The notes beneath the pieces were generated by a model, which was given only the letters and a program-made list of their open reading frames with translations, was not told where the DNA came from and did no database searches. A stretch of 7,070 nt of DNA from Pseudomonadota bacterium (GTDB lineage: Bacteria; Pseudomonadota; Alphaproteobacteria; Sphingomonadales; SMXR01). The stretch covers positions 1 through 7,070 of the forward strand of contig JACZYI010000099.1 of assembly GCA_022571175.1 (NCBI GenBank), read 5' to 3'. Made by a program: the position numbers and the translations under genes. Shown here piece by piece: positions 5,483-7,070 of the stretch. How positions within the stretch are numbered: the first letter of the stretch is position 1; each line of letters starts with the position of its first letter.

Positions 5483-7070
5483 ATGGTATCGGCAAGTAAA
5501 GAAAAAATGATATTCCCGAACATTACCTCCGGTGGAAATGCACTGCGCCAGAGGCTTATGGAAATGGTCCGGCAGATGCGGGACGGAGTGCCACGAGAGC
5601 AATTGGCTCGCCTGGCAAGCCAAACGCTCACCAACTCAATCGTTACATTTTGCGTTATTGTGTTGATGTTAATATTCGTTGCGCCCTACGTTTCCGGCCC
5701 CTGGATGCTGGTTTGGGCCGCAGCGCATTCCGCACTTTTGGGGTTGGTTCTTTTTGACCATCTAAAAACTCATTCTCGCTATGCCAACTTTGACGAGCTT
5801 GATATGCGGCTCACCCGGCGCGGCCTGTATCATGCCCTCATATGGGCTACTGCTTCAGGGGGTTTGTGGGGCAGTCTGGTGATTTTCCTGCCCGAGCTTG
5901 AACCCAGTATGGAATTCGCCATTATTCTGACAGTCGGGGGCATGGCGGCTGGTGCCTCGGCCACACTTGCAGCAGTGCCTCAAGTGTCTTCAGTTTTTAT
6001 TCTGAGCTGTGGCATACCCCTGGTCATCTATCATCTACGGCTGGGGCCCCCGGGTGATTCCCTGATTGCCATGGTTCTGGCTATTTTCATCGCCGCCATG
6101 CTGGTGACAACACATGTGGTCTTTGGTGCCATATGGCGTCAGATGCAGACTGAAACACGTATCAACAAACTAAAAGAGACCCATATGCAGCAGCGGATTA
6201 TCGCGGTTGCCAATGAGGCTGCAAGCGTTGATGATGCGTTGCAATTCTGCATCAACGAAATTTGTGACTATACCGGCTGGAGCACAGGGCATGTCTATTT
6301 GCTGGCCGAGGATGACTCAAATCTCTTGATAGCCAGCAACGTGTGGCGAGAGCCGGCTCAAATACGCTTTGATGAAGTTCGTCAACTGACAAAAACAACA
6401 AAATTTGCTCCGGGAGATGGTTTCCCGGGCCGCATTTTTAAAAATATCATGCCTATGTGGAAAGCGGACGGTGTTCCCGTTCCCGGTTTTCCATTGCAGA
6501 TTAGTGATGAAAAGACGTCCAGGAAGTTTCCGCGATTTGGGGCGCTGGAAAGAGCCGGAATGAAAGCCGCCATAGGCTTCCCCATTCTGTCTGGGTGGAG
6601 CGTAGATGGTAATCGGATTATATCAAATACGATTGACGGCGGTCCGGGCAATTTTCAGGACACTGGAATTTATGTGCAGGATGGGGATGGAAACGAGATT
6701 CGTAATAATACCATCCTTCGTCACAGTGCTTACGGTATTTCCATGAACCTGGGCGCTTCAGGTAACTTAGTCAACGAAAACTTGATTCGATCCAACAATA
6801 TCGCCGGTGTCTATATAGAAGGTGATACTACGGATCTAAATAACATCACGGCAAATACGCTGATAGGAGAAGGATTTCAGAATTACGGGATCTGGGTAAG
6901 AGATGGAGACCAGAATGTCCTAACAAACAATACGATCTTGGGCCATACAGTAAGTGGCATATTGCTAGATTTAAGTGCAACTTCCAATGACATTGTGAAT
7001 AACATCACAGGATCAAATGACTTGTACGGGATCTATCTAAACGGCCCTGATGTGGACATGAATAACATTA
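5483..7070 (+). CDS. Chimeric frame: six-TM MASE-like/GAF sensor joined to right-handed beta-helix protein, 3'-truncated
   Basis: The frame is open for 529 codons to the window edge. Residues 1-50 are cytoplasmic and basic. Six hydrophobic segments lie at about 51-71, 73-92, 114-135, 144-166, 170-185 and 192-214, with the ALIWATASGGLWG...VGGMAAGASATLAAVP pattern of membrane sensor modules found before GGDEF or histidine-kinase outputs. After a linker, 236-369 is a GAF domain (AVANEAASVDDALQFCINEI, TGWSTGHVY, APGDGFPGRIF, AGMKAAIGFPIL). A GAF domain should continue with a VVAVLEF-like strand and then an output domain. Instead, from about residue 370 the protein becomes Asn/Gly-rich beta-helix rungs (GNRIISNTI, GNEIRNNTI, NDIVNNITG) of NosD/pectate-lyase-like type, normally secreted. 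GC falls from about 52% to about 42% at that point. ATG 5483 has only AAGGGG 14 bases upstream; GTG 5429 and ATG 5507 are alternative starts. The sensor's true output domain is unknown. Confidence 0.7.
   Translation, partial: MVSASKEKMIFPNITSGGNALRQRLMEMVRQMRDGVPREQLARLASQTLTNSIVTFCVIVLMLIFVAPYVSGPWMLVWAAAHSALLGLVLFDHLKTHSRYANFDELDMRLTRRGLYHALIWATASGGLWGSLVIFLPELEPSMEFAIILTVGGMAAGASATLAAVPQVSSVFILSCGIPLVIYHLRLGPPGDSLIAMVLAIFIAAMLVTTHVVFGAIWRQMQTETRINKLKETHMQQRIIAVANEAASVDDALQFCINEICDYTGWSTGHVYLLAEDDSNLLIASNVWREPAQIRFDEVRQLTKTTKFAPGDGFPGRIFKNIMPMWKADGVPVPGFPLQISDEKTSRKFPRFGALERAGMKAAIGFPILSGWSVDGNRIISNTIDGGPGNFQDTGIYVQDGDGNEIRNNTILRHSAYGISMNLGASGNLVNENLIRSNNIAGVYIEGDTTDLNNITANTLIGEGFQNYGIWVRDGDQNVLTNNTILGHTVSGILLDLSATSNDIVNNITGSNDLYGIYLNGPDVDMNNI
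6585..6610. other. Chimera junction between GAF sensor DNA and beta-helix DNA
   Basis: The GAF sequence ends at GFPIL (last codon 6587-6589), and the beta-helix pattern starts within about seven codons (VDGNRIISNTI). GC changes from about 52% to about 42%. The frame is kept. A cytoplasmic GAF fused to an extracytoplasmic-type beta-helix, with no membrane segment between, makes little biological sense, so a contig join is the favoured explanation. Confidence 0.6.

Overview
The window looks like alphaproteobacterial DNA, probably a metagenomic or draft contig. The evidence is the rnc/era-type ATGA overlap, the style of the Der sequence, Sel1 and MORN secretory proteins of proteobacterial type, a perfect TTAA-N7-TTAA CtrA-type box, and an MASE-like/GAF membrane sensor. 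Composition is mosaic. By hand count GC is about 70% over bases 1-300, about 53% over 361-660 and again over 5641-6000, and about 42% over 6601-7070. Both steps fall inside an open reading frame, and at each the protein changes family in mid-domain. The simplest reading is a core segment (about 320-6590) from one genome, joined at both ends to foreign DNA by assembly or amplification chimerism. Real recombination is the less likely alternative.

Layout. Bases 3-266 hold the C-terminal dsRNA-binding domain of RNase III (rnc). Overlapping its stop is a frame that begins as Era and, at the P-loop, becomes the second GTPase domain plus KH-like domain of Der (263-1096). Convergent to it, with a 3-bp gap, is a membrane methyltransferase of the isoprenylcysteine carboxyl methyltransferase/PEMT type (1100-1837, minus). 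A thymidylate-kinase-like P-loop kinase follows (2021-2755). Next come two exported repeat-solenoid proteins on the same strand: a four-repeat Sel1 protein (2829-3518) and a MORN protein with 13 full 23-residue repeats plus a degenerate one (3629-4936).

The 546-bp gap 4937-5482 holds a decayed second copy of the 3' end of the kinase gene (5081-5166), a consensus CtrA box (5320-5334) and a short perfect dyad. The last frame (5483 to the window end) starts as a six-TM sensor followed by a GAF domain. Near base 6590 it switches to an Asn/Gly-rich right-handed beta-helix of NosD type and runs off the edge.

How the genes fit together. The Sel1 and MORN genes form a candidate envelope/periplasmic scaffold pair. 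They are bracketed by two copies of the kinase 3' end, which suggests a past tandem duplication or an insertion. No complete operon for one pathway is visible. I see no tRNA, rRNA, CRISPR array or insertion sequence.
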